DNA of 64,000 nucleotides, from NCBI RefSeq assembly GCF_021502575.1, contig NZ_JAKFGN010000003.1, positions 494,501-558,500 of the forward strand. Reading direction: 5' to 3'. The notes under the pieces were generated by a model. The model saw nothing but the letters and a program-made list of their open reading frames with translations, was not told the DNA's origin and ran no database searches. The translations under genes and the position numbers were made by a program. Each line of letters opens with the position of its first letter. Position 1 is the stretch's first letter. This document shows, piece by piece, positions 42,191 to 51,477 of this stretch. Source of the DNA: Bradyrhizobium sp. G127 (GTDB taxonomy: Bacteria; Pseudomonadota; Alphaproteobacteria; Rhizobiales; Xanthobacteraceae).

Positions 42191-43501
42191 ATGAACCTCC
42201 ATCACCTTCTCGAAAAGCGCCGCGCGGCGGGCCAGCCGGTTCGCGTGGCGCTGATCGGCGCCGGCAAGTTTGGCTCGATGTTCCTGTCTCAGGTGCCGCA
42301 CACGCCGGGCCTTGAAGTGCCGGTGATCGTCGATCTCGATCCGGATCGTGCGCGCGAGGCCTGCCGCACCGTGGGATGGGACGCCGCGCGGATCGCCGCT
42401 ACGACATTCACCAAAGATGGCGGCGCTGCCACCGGCGGCAACATTGAAGTGATCGTGGAGGCGACCGGCAATCCATCCGTCGGCATTCGCCATGCGCGCG
42501 CGGCGATCGCCGCGGGCAAACATATCGTCATGGTCAATGTCGAAGCCGACGTACTGGCCGGCCCGCTGCTGGCGGACGAGGCGCGCAAGGCGGGCGTGGT
42601 CTATTCGCTGGCCTATGGCGATCAGCCCGCGCTCACCGCCGAAATGGTGGACTGGGCGCGCGCCACCGGGTTCAAGGTTGTCGCTGCGGGCAAGGGCACG
42701 AAATATCTGCCGATCTATCACGATGTGACACCCGCGGGCGTCTGGAGTCATTATGGCCTGACCGCCGCCGAGGCGCAGTCCGCCGGCATGAACCCGCAGA
42801 TGTTCAATTCTTTTCTCGACGGCACCAAATCGGCCATCGAGATGGCGGCGATTGCCAACGCGACCGGGCTCGATGTCCCTTCGGCCGGTCTGTTGTTTCC
42901 GCCATGCGGCGTCGATGACCTGCCGCATATCATGCGGCCGCACGACAAGGGCGGCGTGCTGGAGAAATCCGGCGTGGTCGAGGTGGTCTCGTCGCTCGAG
43001 CGCGACGGACGTCCGGTGTTTCGCGACCTGCGCTGGGGTGTCTATGTCGTGCTGGAGGCGCCGAATGACTACGCCGCGGATTGCTTCCGTCAGTATGGCC
43101 TGAAGACCGACTCGTCCGGGCGCTATGCGGCGATGTACAAGCCGTATCACCTGATCGGGCTTGAACTGAACATCTCGGTGCTGTCGGCGGCGCTGCGCAA
43201 TGAGCCGACTGGCCAGCCCAATGGTTTCCGCGGCGATGCCGTCGCCGTAGCCAAGAAGAATCTGCGTGCGGGCGAGATGCTCGACGGCGAGGGCGGATAT
43301 ACGGTGTGGGGCAAGCTGATGCCTGCGGCCGACAGTCTCAAGGTCGGCGCGCTGCCGATCGGTCTCGCCCATCGGGTCAAGTTGACGAAGGACATCGCGC
43401 ATGGCGATGTGGTGCGGTGGTCGGACGTGGAGATCGACGCCAGGGATGAGACCGTCGTCTACCGCCGCGCGATGGAGGCGAAGTTCGCCACGGCGCGTTG
43501 A
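42191..43501 (+). CDS. NAD(P)-binding dehydrogenase with C-terminal SAF domain (COG4091 type)
   Basis: A 436-residue protein. The N-terminal Rossmann domain has GAGKFGSMF (24-32) and a homoserine-dehydrogenase-like middle (VEATGNPSVGIRHARAAIAAGKH, MVNVEADVLAGPLLADEA). The C-terminal SAF domain (about 350-436: AKKNLRAGEMLDGEGGYTVWG, then KDIAHGDVVRWSDVEID) also occurs in FlgA and sugar-acid dehydratases. Such proteins are often called predicted homoserine dehydrogenases, but they lack proof of that activity; a hydroxy-acid or branched sugar substrate is as likely. The next gene starts 109 bases downstream. Confidence 0.85.
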   Translation: MNLHHLLEKRRAAGQPVRVALIGAGKFGSMFLSQVPHTPGLEVPVIVDLDPDRAREACRTVGWDAARIAATTFTKDGGAATGGNIEVIVEATGNPSVGIRHARAAIAAGKHIVMVNVEADVLAGPLLADEARKAGVVYSLAYGDQPALTAEMVDWARATGFKVVAAGKGTKYLPIYHDVTPAGVWSHYGLTAAEAQSAGMNPQMFNSFLDGTKSAIEMAAIANATGLDVPSAGLLFPPCGVDDLPHIMRPHDKGGVLEKSGVVEVVSSLERDGRPVFRDLRWGVYVVLEAPNDYAADCFRQYGLKTDSSGRYAAMYKPYHLIGLELNISVLSAALRNEPTGQPNGFRGDAVAVAKKNLRAGEMLDGEGGYTVWGKLMPAADSLKVGALPIGLAHRVKLTKDIAHGDVVRWSDVEIDARDETVVYRRAMEAKFATAR

Positions 43502-43610
43502 GGCGTTCGCGGTCAGCAATGCGTATCGCGCAAGCGGTCACGCGCGGACCATGCTGGCGAGGTTGCGAGCGAAATGCCTATAGTGCGCTCCAAAAACAGG
43601 GAGGGCACTG

Positions 43611-44450
43611 ATGCCTTATGTCGATGCGGCCGGCGCGAAGCTCTACTATGAGGAAACCGGCAGCGGCTATCCGATCGTGTTCGTTCACGAGTTCGGATCG
43701 GACCTGCGCGAATGGGAAACCCAGGTCCGCTATTTCTCGCGCGCCTATCGCTGCATCGCCTACAATGCGCGCGGCTATCCGCCTAGCGACGTGCCCGATG
43801 ATCTCAACCAATATGGCTGGGAATTTGCTGTCGATGACATCGCTGCGGTGATGCGCGGTGTCGGGATCGCGCGCGCCCACATCGTCGGTCTCAGCATGGG
43901 CGGCTATGCGGCGCTTCAGTTCGGCTTACGCTATCCAGAACAAGCCTCAGCGATCGTCGCTGCCGGAGCGGGGACCGGATCGCCGCCGTCGCTGCGCGAA
44001 GCCTGGCTGAAGGAAGCGCCCGCGACCGCGCGCGGATTTCTCGAACGCGGCATGGCGGTGATGGCCGAGGAGATGGGTCACAGCCCGACCCGCATCCAGC
44101 TCAAGCACAAGGACCCGCGCGGCTGGCAGGACTTCATGGATCATCTGCGTGGGCATTCCGCGCAGGGGATGTCGAACACGATGGCGCGCTATCAGACGCT
44201 GCGGCCGTCGCTGCATGATTTTCAGGACCAGTTCGCCAGGCTGACGATGCCGGTTCTGCTCGCGGTCGGCGACGAGGACGCGCCCTGCATTGAAACCAAC
44301 CTGATGCTGAAGGCGGCGATTCCGACCGCCGGCCTCTGGATGTGTCCCAACACCGGCCACGCCATCAATCTTGAAGAGCCCGCCGCCTTCAACGCGCAGG
44401 TGGAGAGCTTTCTGAGCGCGGTCGAACGCGGGACCTGGCGGCGGGCGTGA
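43611..44450 (+). CDS. Alpha/beta hydrolase
   Basis: A 279-residue esterase/lactonase-type hydrolase. Nucleophile S95 is in GLSMGG, the acid is D221 or D223 (AVGDEDAPC) and the base H250 (NTGHAIN). The oxyanion loop reads VHEFGSD. The start ATG has ACAGGGAGGGC upstream. It resembles the 3-oxoadipate enol-lactonase and haloperoxidase-like groups, but no clear subfamily can be fixed. Genes on either side share its orientation. Confidence 0.9.
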   Translation: MPYVDAAGAKLYYEETGSGYPIVFVHEFGSDLREWETQVRYFSRAYRCIAYNARGYPPSDVPDDLNQYGWEFAVDDIAAVMRGVGIARAHIVGLSMGGYAALQFGLRYPEQASAIVAAGAGTGSPPSLREAWLKEAPATARGFLERGMAVMAEEMGHSPTRIQLKHKDPRGWQDFMDHLRGHSAQGMSNTMARYQTLRPSLHDFQDQFARLTMPVLLAVGDEDAPCIETNLMLKAAIPTAGLWMCPNTGHAINLEEPAAFNAQVESFLSAVERGTWRRA

Positions 44451-44587
44451 TCTGGCCAGTCGGTGCGTTTCGCTGCAAAACGGAGCGCCAATCTTTTTGC
44501 TGAATCCGTCGCGGTCACGTATGTCTTTGTCATTATCATCTGTGCCGGCGTGAGCTGCGCCACACTCAGTCAAGCGGATCGATCGCA

Positions 44588-45754
44588 ATGGACTTCGCTC
44601 TCAGTGCCCAACAGGATTCCATCCGCGATGCGATCCTGAAAATCTGTAGCCGGTTCGGCGACGATTACTGGCTGGCGAAAGATCGCGGCGGCGGCTTTCC
44701 GCACGAGTTCTATGAGGCTATGGCGCAGGCCGGTTGGCTCGGCATCTGCATTCCCGAACAGTTCGGCGGCTCGGGCCTCGGCATCATGGAAGCCGCGATC
44801 ATGATGCGCGCGATCTCGGAGTCCGGTGCGGGCATGTCGGGCGCGTCGGCCGTCCACATGAACGTGTTCGGACTCAATCCGGTGGTGGTATTCGGGACGG
44901 ACGAACAGCGTGCGCGGATGCTGCCGGGTATCGTTGAGGGCCGCGAGAAGGCCTGTTTCGGCGTGACCGAACCGAACACCGGCCTCAACACCACGCAGTT
45001 GAAGACCCGCGCCGTGCGCAGGGGCGATAGATATGTCGTCAACGGCCAGAAGGTGTGGATCTCCACCGCGCAGGTGGCGCACAAGATCCTCTTGCTCGCG
45101 CGCACCACGCCGCTGGAAGAGGTGAAGAACCCGACCCACGGCCTCAGTCTTTTTTATGCGGATATGGATCGCTCGCGCATCGCGGTGCATGAGATCGAGA
45201 AGATGGGCCGCAAGGCCGTCGACTCCAACGAACTCTTCATCACCGATTTCGAGATTCCGGTGGAGGATCGCATTGGCGACGAAGGCCGCGGCTTTGAATA
45301 TATCTTGCACGGCATGAATCCCGAGCGTGTGCTGATCGCGGCGGAAGCGGTCGGCCTCGGCAAGCTCGCGCTGTCGCGCGCGGCGGACTATGCGAAGCAG
45401 CGCATCGTGTTCAATCGTCCGATCGGACAGAATCAGGCGATCCAGCATCCGCTGGCGAAAAACTGGATCGATCTCGAAGCGGCGTGGCTGATGACGCTGT
45501 CGGCGGCGTGGCAATACGATCAGGGATTGCCGTGCGGACCGGCGGCCAACGCCGCGAAATATCTCGCGGGGGAAGCAGGTTTCCATGCCTGCGAGCAGGC
45601 GGTCATGACTCACGGCGGCTTCGGCTACGCCAAGGAATATCACGTCGAGCGTTATCTGCGCGAAGTGATGATCCCGCGCATCGCGCCGATCAGCCCGCAA
45701 CTCATTCTCAGCTTCATCGGCGAGAAGGTGCTTGGATTGCCGAAGTCGTATTGA
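44588..45754 (+). CDS. Acyl-CoA dehydrogenase family protein
   Basis: A 388-residue FAD flavoenzyme of the usual three-domain layout: N-terminal helices, a central beta domain (ACFGVTEPNTGLNTTQLKTR, VNGQKVWIST) and C-terminal helices (FNRPIGQNQAIQHPLA, THGGFGYAKEYHVERYLREV). The usual catalytic Glu near the end (YEGT motif) is absent; the site reads IPRIAPISPQL. E246 in NPERVLIAAEAVG aligns in position with the alternative base used by isovaleryl-CoA and long-chain dehydrogenases. It probably oxidises a short or branched acyl-CoA. No ribosome binding site is visible. Confidence 0.9.
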   Translation: MDFALSAQQDSIRDAILKICSRFGDDYWLAKDRGGGFPHEFYEAMAQAGWLGICIPEQFGGSGLGIMEAAIMMRAISESGAGMSGASAVHMNVFGLNPVVVFGTDEQRARMLPGIVEGREKACFGVTEPNTGLNTTQLKTRAVRRGDRYVVNGQKVWISTAQVAHKILLLARTTPLEEVKNPTHGLSLFYADMDRSRIAVHEIEKMGRKAVDSNELFITDFEIPVEDRIGDEGRGFEYILHGMNPERVLIAAEAVGLGKLALSRAADYAKQRIVFNRPIGQNQAIQHPLAKNWIDLEAAWLMTLSAAWQYDQGLPCGPAANAAKYLAGEAGFHACEQAVMTHGGFGYAKEYHVERYLREVMIPRIAPISPQLILSFIGEKVLGLPKSY

Positions 45755-45874
45755 GGCCGGTGCAGCGCTGGTGGTACGCCGCGGGCGTTGACCGCATAAT
45801 CCATATCTGGTGACGTAGGACCGAACACGGCGCTGCGATCATGTCAGCCCGTCCCCAACAACAAGAGAACAATC

Positions 45875-46393
45875 ATGTCGCACGACCCTCATCATTCGCA
45901 CGATCATTCTCACGCGCACGACGACGAGCGCTGGAAGCATGATGGCGTGCGCGTCATTCCGGGCAACCAGCTCGATCCGAATGTGCCGTCGACCGCCGGC
46001 ATGGACCGCAAGGCCGCGATCAATTTCGCCCGCGTCGGCGCGCAGAAGCTCTGGGCAGGCACGGTGACGATTCGGCCCGACGCCAAGACCGGCGCGCATC
46101 ATCACGGCCATCTCGAAAGCGTCATTTATGTCGTGCGCGGCAAGGCGCGCATGCGCTGGGGCGAACATCTCCAGTTCACTGCCGAAGCCGGTCCGGGCGA
46201 TTTTATCTTCGTGCCGCCTTACGTGCCCCATCAGGAAATCAACGCCAGCCCCGACGAGGTGCTGGAATGCGTGCTGGTGCGCAGCGACGGCGAGGCGGTC
46301 GCGATCAATCTGGACATCGAGCCGGTCGAAAAGCCGGAGACCGTGCTGTGGGTGGATCCGATCCACCGCGACCCGGCGGAAAAGAAGGTCTAG
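45875..46393 (+). CDS. Cupin domain protein with histidine-rich N-terminus
   Basis: A 172-residue protein. The first 14 residues (MSHDPHHSHDHSHA) hold seven histidines. The single cupin barrel follows, with metal-binding motif 1 (GAHHHGHLESVIYVVRG, about 70-86) and motif 2 (GDFIFVPPYVPHQEINAS). It could be a dioxygenase, isomerase or metal-sensing binding protein. It ends the catabolic cluster. The start is preceded by AAGAGAACAATC. Confidence 0.88.
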   Translation: MSHDPHHSHDHSHAHDDERWKHDGVRVIPGNQLDPNVPSTAGMDRKAAINFARVGAQKLWAGTVTIRPDAKTGAHHHGHLESVIYVVRGKARMRWGEHLQFTAEAGPGDFIFVPPYVPHQEINASPDEVLECVLVRSDGEAVAINLDIEPVEKPETVLWVDPIHRDPAEKKV

Positions 46394-46476
46394 GCCAAAC
46401 ACAGTCCTGTGAGGCGGTTCGATTGGAACTGAATCATGCTTGAAGATCAAACGGTTGCACTGCGTCATATTGACTT

Positions 46477-46500
46477 CTGACGATTATTGACAATCGTCAG
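46477..46500. promoter_or_regulatory. Candidate TetR operator upstream of the RND efflux operon
   Basis: CTGACGATT (46477-46485) and AATCGTCAG (46492-46500) form a perfect 9-bp inverted repeat with a six-base spacer. A TTGACA hexamer (46487-46492) lies inside it and could be the -35 element, so binding would block transcription. The downstream operon ends with a TetR-type regulator. Confidence 0.7.
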
Positions 46501-46541
46501 TTGTTGTAAGACGCTCTCGGCGTATCCGAAGGGAGCGTCCG

Positions 46542-47651
46542 ATGCACCGTATTCAGAAATTTATCAGCCAACGCAATAGGTTGGCTGCTTTGGCCCTGAT
46601 CCTCCCCGCGCTGGCACTCGGCGCTTGCAGCAAGCAGGAGGCTGCGGAGAGTGAGAAGGGCCGCCCGGTTCTGGTCGCGGCGGTCCATTACACCTCGCAG
46701 TCTCCGGAGCGCAGCTTCGTCGGCACCATCCGCCCCCGCATCGAAACCGATATGGGCTTCCGCGTTCCGGGCAAGGTGGCCAAGCGTCTGGTCGAGGTCG
46801 GGCAGGTGGTCGATGTCGGCCAGCCGCTGGCGACGCTCGATGAAGTCGATCTGAAATTGCAGGCTGAGCAGGCCGAAGCCGAATTCCGCGCCGCGACCGG
46901 CGTGCTGGCACAGGCGACCGCCGCCGAAGGCCGCGCCAGGGAATTGCGCGCCAAGGGCTGGTCCACCGAAGCACAACTCGATCAGGTGAAAGCCGCCGGC
47001 GACGAGGCGCGGGCGCGGCTCAACCGCGCGGAGCGCTCGGTCGAACTGACCAAGAACAGCCTGTCCTACGCCAATCTGGTCGCCGACACGCGTGGCGTCG
47101 TCACGGCGACATTGGTCGAGCCGGGGCAGGTGGTCGCCTCCGGTCAGACCGCAGTCCGGGTGGCGCGGTCTGCGGAAAAGGAAGCCGTAGTTGCGATTCC
47201 CGAAACGCTGGTCGGCTTTGCCAAGACCGGCGAAGCCAGCGTCACGCTGTGGTCGGAGCCGGGCAAGAAATATATGGCAAAGCTGCGCGAGATCGCGCCG
47301 GCTGCCGATCCCGCGACGCGGACTTATCTTGCGAAATTCTCGCTCCCCGGCGCAGACGACGCCGTTTCGCTGGGCATGACCGCCACATTGACGCTCGCCG
47401 ATCCGGCGACCGAGCGGGTGGCGCGGCTGCCGCTGTCGGCGCTGTTCAGTCAGGGCGGCGGGCCGTCGCTGTATGTCGCGGATTCGAAGACCGGCGACGT
47501 TGTGCTGAAGCCCGTGACGGTCAAGGCCTACGAGACCGCGGATGTCCTCGTCACCAGCGGCGTCGAGGAAGGCGCGAACGTGGTCGTGCTGGGCGTGCAG
47601 AAGCTCGATCCGGCCCAGAAGGTCCGGGTCGTCTCGTCGTTGTCATTCTGA
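46542..47651 (+). CDS. RND efflux membrane fusion protein (HlyD/AcrA family)
   Basis: A 369-residue periplasmic adaptor with a lipoprotein signal (lipobox LALGAC, Cys at about 29). The biotinyl-lipoyl halves (GFRVPGKVAKRLVEVGQVVDVGQ and TRGVVTATLVEPGQVVASGQ) flank a coiled-coil hairpin (about 100-170), followed by beta-barrel and membrane-proximal domains (AVRVARSAEKEAVVAIPETL; LSALFSQGGGPSLYVAD). It links the inner-membrane pump to an outer-membrane channel, which is not encoded here. It opens an operon with the pump gene 16 bases downstream. Confidence 0.93.
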   Translation: MHRIQKFISQRNRLAALALILPALALGACSKQEAAESEKGRPVLVAAVHYTSQSPERSFVGTIRPRIETDMGFRVPGKVAKRLVEVGQVVDVGQPLATLDEVDLKLQAEQAEAEFRAATGVLAQATAAEGRARELRAKGWSTEAQLDQVKAAGDEARARLNRAERSVELTKNSLSYANLVADTRGVVTATLVEPGQVVASGQTAVRVARSAEKEAVVAIPETLVGFAKTGEASVTLWSEPGKKYMAKLREIAPAADPATRTYLAKFSLPGADDAVSLGMTATLTLADPATERVARLPLSALFSQGGGPSLYVADSKTGDVVLKPVTVKAYETADVLVTSGVEEGANVVVLGVQKLDPAQKVRVVSSLSF

Positions 47652-47667
47652 TTTCGAGGAGAGACCG

Positions 47668-50600
47668 ATGAAGCGATTCAATCTCTCCGCATGGGCGGTG
47701 GCGCATCCCACCCTGATCCTGTTCTTCATCGTGATGCTCGGCATCGCGGGTTTCTTCTCTTATGAGCGGCTCGGCCGCGCGGAAGACCCGTCCTTCACCA
47801 TCAAGGTCGTCATCATCAATGCGATCTGGCCCGGCGCTACCGCGGCTGAAATGCAGGCGCAGGTCGCTGACCGGATCGAGAAGAAGCTGCAGGAACTGCC
47901 TTACTTCGACAAGGTGACGACCTACACCAAGCCTTCATTCACGGCGATGCAGCTCGCGTTCAAGGACAACACGCCCGCGAAGGAAGTACCGCAGCTTTTC
48001 TATCAGTTGCGCAAGAAGCTGAGCGATATTCGTAGCGACCTGCCTTCAAGTCTGATCGGGCCGAATATCAACGACGAATACGGCGACGTCGATTCCATTC
48101 TTTATATGCTGACCGGCGACGGCGCGGACTATGCCCAGCTCAAGAAAGTGGCTGAGGGCCTGCGCCAGCATCTCTTGAAAACGCCGGACGTGACCAAGGT
48201 CAATCTCTACGGCACGCAGGACGAACGCGTGTTCGTCGAGTTTTCCCACGCCAAGCTCGCGACGCTCGGCATCACCACGCAGGCGCTGTTCGATTCGCTC
48301 GCCAAGCAGAATGCCGTGGTGCCCGCTGGCACCGTCGAGACCTCGTCGCAGCGGGTGCCACTGCGCGTCACCGGCGCCTATGACAGCGTCAAGGCGGTGG
48401 CGGAAACGCCGGTGGAAGGCAACGGCCGCGTATTCCGCCTCGGCGACATCGCCACCGTGACGCACGGTTTCGTCGATCCGCCGGACTATCAGGTCCGTCA
48501 GGAAGGCAAGCCCGCTATCGGCATCGGCGTGGTGATGGCGAAGGGCGCCAATATTCTGGAGCTTGGCGAATCCATCAAGAAGGCCACCGCGCAGTTCATG
48601 GCGGCGGTGCCGCAGGGATTCAACATCGACCAGATCGCCGATCAGCCGCAGGTGGTCGAGCATGCAGTGGGCGAGTTCGTTCGCTCTTTTGTCGAAGCAT
48701 TGGCCATCGTTCTGTTTGTGAGTTTTCTCGCGCTCGGCTGGCGCACCGGCATCGTGGTGGCGCTGTCGGTGCCGCTGGTGCTGGCGATCGTCTTCATCGT
48801 CATGAACGCGATGGGCATGGACCTGCATCGCATCACGCTTGGCGCGCTCATCATCGCGCTCGGCCTTCTGGTGGACGATGCCATTATCGCGGTCGAGATG
48901 ATGGTGGTGAAGATGGAGCAGGGATGGGACCGCGTGAAGGCGGCATCCTTTGCCTGGGAATCAACTGCGTTTCCGATGCTCACGGGGACGCTGGTCACGG
49001 CCGTTGGCTTCCTCCCCATCGGCTTTGCCAATTCGTCCGTCGGTGAATATGCCGGCGGCATTTTCTGGGTGGTGGCGATTGCGCTGGTGGCGTCGTGGTT
49101 CGTCGCGGTGATTTTCACGCCCTATATCGGCGTCAAGCTGCTGCCGGACTTCGCCAAGGGCAAGCATAACCACGATCCGCATGCGATCTACGAGACGCGG
49201 ATGTACCGCGGTCTGCGCCGCGTGATCGAATGGTGTGTGCGCCGCCGCGGCACGGTGGTGCTGGCGACCATCGGCGTGTTCGTAATTTCAATCGTCGGCT
49301 TCGGTCATGTGCAGCAGCAGTTTTTCCCGCTGTCGGAGCGGCCTGAACTGTTCCTGCAGTTGCGGTTGCCGGAAGGCACCGCGTTCAACGTCACCAAGGA
49401 AAGCGTGAAGAAGGCGGAAGCGCTGCTCAAGGACGACAAGGATATCGTGACCTATACGACCTATGTCGGCCAGGGTTCGCCGCGTTTCTGGCTCGGCCTC
49501 AACCCGCAACTGCCGAACGAGGCGTTCTCGGAAACGGTGATCGTGTCGAAGGACGTCGCAGCGCGCGAGCGCATCAAGACCAAGATCGAAAAGGCCGTGG
49601 CCGACGGCGCGCTGTCCGAAGCGCGAGTGCGCGTCGACCGGTTCAATTTTGGTCCGCCGGTCGGCTTCCCGGTGCAGTTCCGTGTGGTCGGTCCCGATAC
49701 CACGACCGTCCGCGACATCGCCTACAAGGTGCGTGAGGTCATGCGCACCGAGAAGCGCGCTGTCGATCCGCATCTCGACTGGAACGAGCAGACGCCTTAC
49801 CTCAAGCTCGCCGTCGATCAGGACCGCGCGCGAGCGCTGGGTCTGACGCCGCAGGACATCTCGCAATCGCTGGCGATGCTGATTTCCGGCGTGCAGGTGA
49901 CCACGCTGCGCGACGGCATCGAAAAGGTCGGCGTGGTCGCTCGCGCCGTTCCATCGGAGCGCCTCGATCTCGGCCGCGTCGGCGATCTCACGATCTATTC
50001 GCGGGGCGGCGTTGCCGTGCCGCTGGCGCAGATCGCCAAGATCGAATACGCCCACGAAGAGCCGATCCTGTGGCGGCGCAACCGCGACATGGCGATCACC
50101 GTGCGTGCGGATATTGTCGACGGCGTGCAGGCACCCGACGTCACCAATGCGATCTGGCCGAAGCTGCAAGGCATCCGCAACAGCCTGCAGCCGGCCTATC
50201 GCATCGAGATCGGCGGTGCGATCGAGGAATCCGAGAAGGGCAATGCTTCGATCAACAAGCTGTTCCCGCTGATGGTGATCGGCATGCTGACGCTGCTGAT
50301 GATCCAGCTGCAGAGCTTCTCGCGGCTGGTCCTGGTTTTCCTGACGGCGCCGCTCGGCATTGTCGGTGCGTCGCTGGGTCTCAACGTCGCCAACAGTCCA
50401 TTCGGTTTCGTGGCTCTGCTGGGCCTGATCGCGCTGGCCGGCATGATCATGCGCAATTCGGTGATTCTGGTTGATCAGATCGAAACCGACGTCTCCCACG
50501 GTCTGACCCGGCGCGAGGCCATCGTCGAGGCCACGGTGCGCCGCGCCCGGCCGGTGGTTCTGACCGCGCTGGCGGCGATTCTGGCGATGATTCCGCTGTC

Positions 50601-50811
50601 GCGGTCGGCCTTCTGGGGCCCGATGGCCATCACCATCATGGGTGGATTGTTCGTTGCAACATTCCTGACCCTGCTGTTCTTGCCCGGCCTCTATGCGCTA
50701 TGGTTCAGAAAGAGTCTCGACGAACGCGGCCCGGGTGAGGCGCAGCCCGCCGCGTCCACCGAGCCGGAGCAGCTTCGACATGCGCCCCCGCTTGCTCACG
50801 CTGCCGAGTAA
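47668..50811 (+). CDS. RND efflux pump, inner-membrane permease
   Basis: A 1047-residue pump with the twelve-helix RND layout: first helix at about 13-31 (TLILFFIVMLGIAGFF), two large periplasmic loops, and internal repeat symmetry. The proton-relay region has LGLLVDDAIIAVEMM, and the second half ends with helices around LGIVGASLGLNVANSPFGFV and MIMRNSVILVDQI. It is of the HAE1/VexF-like branch with FDKVTTYTKPSFTAMQL in the porter domain. ATG 47668 follows CGAGGAGAGACC. The substrate range is unknown. It is co-transcribed with the adaptor and TetR genes. Confidence 0.95.
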   Translation: MKRFNLSAWAVAHPTLILFFIVMLGIAGFFSYERLGRAEDPSFTIKVVIINAIWPGATAAEMQAQVADRIEKKLQELPYFDKVTTYTKPSFTAMQLAFKDNTPAKEVPQLFYQLRKKLSDIRSDLPSSLIGPNINDEYGDVDSILYMLTGDGADYAQLKKVAEGLRQHLLKTPDVTKVNLYGTQDERVFVEFSHAKLATLGITTQALFDSLAKQNAVVPAGTVETSSQRVPLRVTGAYDSVKAVAETPVEGNGRVFRLGDIATVTHGFVDPPDYQVRQEGKPAIGIGVVMAKGANILELGESIKKATAQFMAAVPQGFNIDQIADQPQVVEHAVGEFVRSFVEALAIVLFVSFLALGWRTGIVVALSVPLVLAIVFIVMNAMGMDLHRITLGALIIALGLLVDDAIIAVEMMVVKMEQGWDRVKAASFAWESTAFPMLTGTLVTAVGFLPIGFANSSVGEYAGGIFWVVAIALVASWFVAVIFTPYIGVKLLPDFAKGKHNHDPHAIYETRMYRGLRRVIEWCVRRRGTVVLATIGVFVISIVGFGHVQQQFFPLSERPELFLQLRLPEGTAFNVTKESVKKAEALLKDDKDIVTYTTYVGQGSPRFWLGLNPQLPNEAFSETVIVSKDVAARERIKTKIEKAVADGALSEARVRVDRFNFGPPVGFPVQFRVVGPDTTTVRDIAYKVREVMRTEKRAVDPHLDWNEQTPYLKLAVDQDRARALGLTPQDISQSLAMLISGVQVTTLRDGIEKVGVVARAVPSERLDLGRVGDLTIYSRGGVAVPLAQIAKIEYAHEEPILWRRNRDMAITVRADIVDGVQAPDVTNAIWPKLQGIRNSLQPAYRIEIGGAIEESEKGNASINKLFPLMVIGMLTLLMIQLQSFSRLVLVFLTAPLGIVGASLGLNVANSPFGFVALLGLIALAGMIMRNSVILVDQIETDVSHGLTRREAIVEATVRRARPVVLTALAAILAMIPLSRSAFWGPMAITIMGGLFVATFLTLLFLPGLYALWFRKSLDERGPGEAQPAASTEPEQLRHAPPLAHAAE

Positions 50812-50829
50812 GAGACAAAGATCGCGATT

Positions 50830-51477
50830 ATGACACTGCTGCACGAAGACACGGATTCGGAAAGGCGAAGGTGTATTCTCGAGACAGCCGAACGGCTGTT
50901 TCGCGAGATCGGCTATCTCAAGACCACGGTCGCGGATATCGCCAAGACGCTGAAGATGTCGCCGGCCAACGTCTATCGTTTCTTCCATTCAAAGAAGGCG
51001 ATTCATGAGGGCGTCGCCCGTCGGCTGATGGGTGAAGTGGAGGCTGAAGCCGAGGCGATTGCGAGCAAGACGACGCATCCGGTGACGCGGATGCGCGAGC
51101 TGCTGGCGACCGTCAGCCGGATGAACGCCGAGCGCTTCGTCGGCGATGCCAAGATCCACGAGATGGTCGCCGTCGCCATGGAAGAAAGCTGGGATGTTTG
51201 TGAGGCCCATATCGAGCGCATTACCGTGGCCATCGCGGCTGTCATCGCGGAAGGGGTAAAGACCGGTGTGTTCAAGGTGGCCGACATCGAACTCGCGGCG
51301 AAAAGCACCTGCACCGGGATGATTCGTTTCTTTCACCCTCAGTTGATCGAGCAGTGTGCCAACAAGCCGGGGCCGACCCTCGATCAAATGATAGACTTTG
51401 TCCTCGCGGCGCTTACCTTGAGCGCATCCGGTACGGTGCCGGACAACAGCGGTGCGGGCAAAGTTACTCATGACTAG
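50830..51477 (+). CDS. TetR/AcrR family regulator of the efflux operon
   Basis: A 215-residue repressor. The helix-turn-helix domain (residues 13-60: RRRCILETAERLFREIGYLK followed by TTVADIAKTLKMSPANVYRFF) is standard; the C-terminal domain is all helical with LIEQCANKPGPTLDQMIDFVL near the end. It is the last gene of the MFP-RND unit, 18 bases after the pump. The natural target is the 24-bp palindrome at 46477-46500. Its 3' end overlaps the next gene by eight bases. Confidence 0.92.
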   Translation: MTLLHEDTDSERRRCILETAERLFREIGYLKTTVADIAKTLKMSPANVYRFFHSKKAIHEGVARRLMGEVEAEAEAIASKTTHPVTRMRELLATVSRMNAERFVGDAKIHEMVAVAMEESWDVCEAHIERITVAIAAVIAEGVKTGVFKVADIELAAKSTCTGMIRFFHPQLIEQCANKPGPTLDQMIDFVLAALTLSASGTVPDNSGAGKVTHD

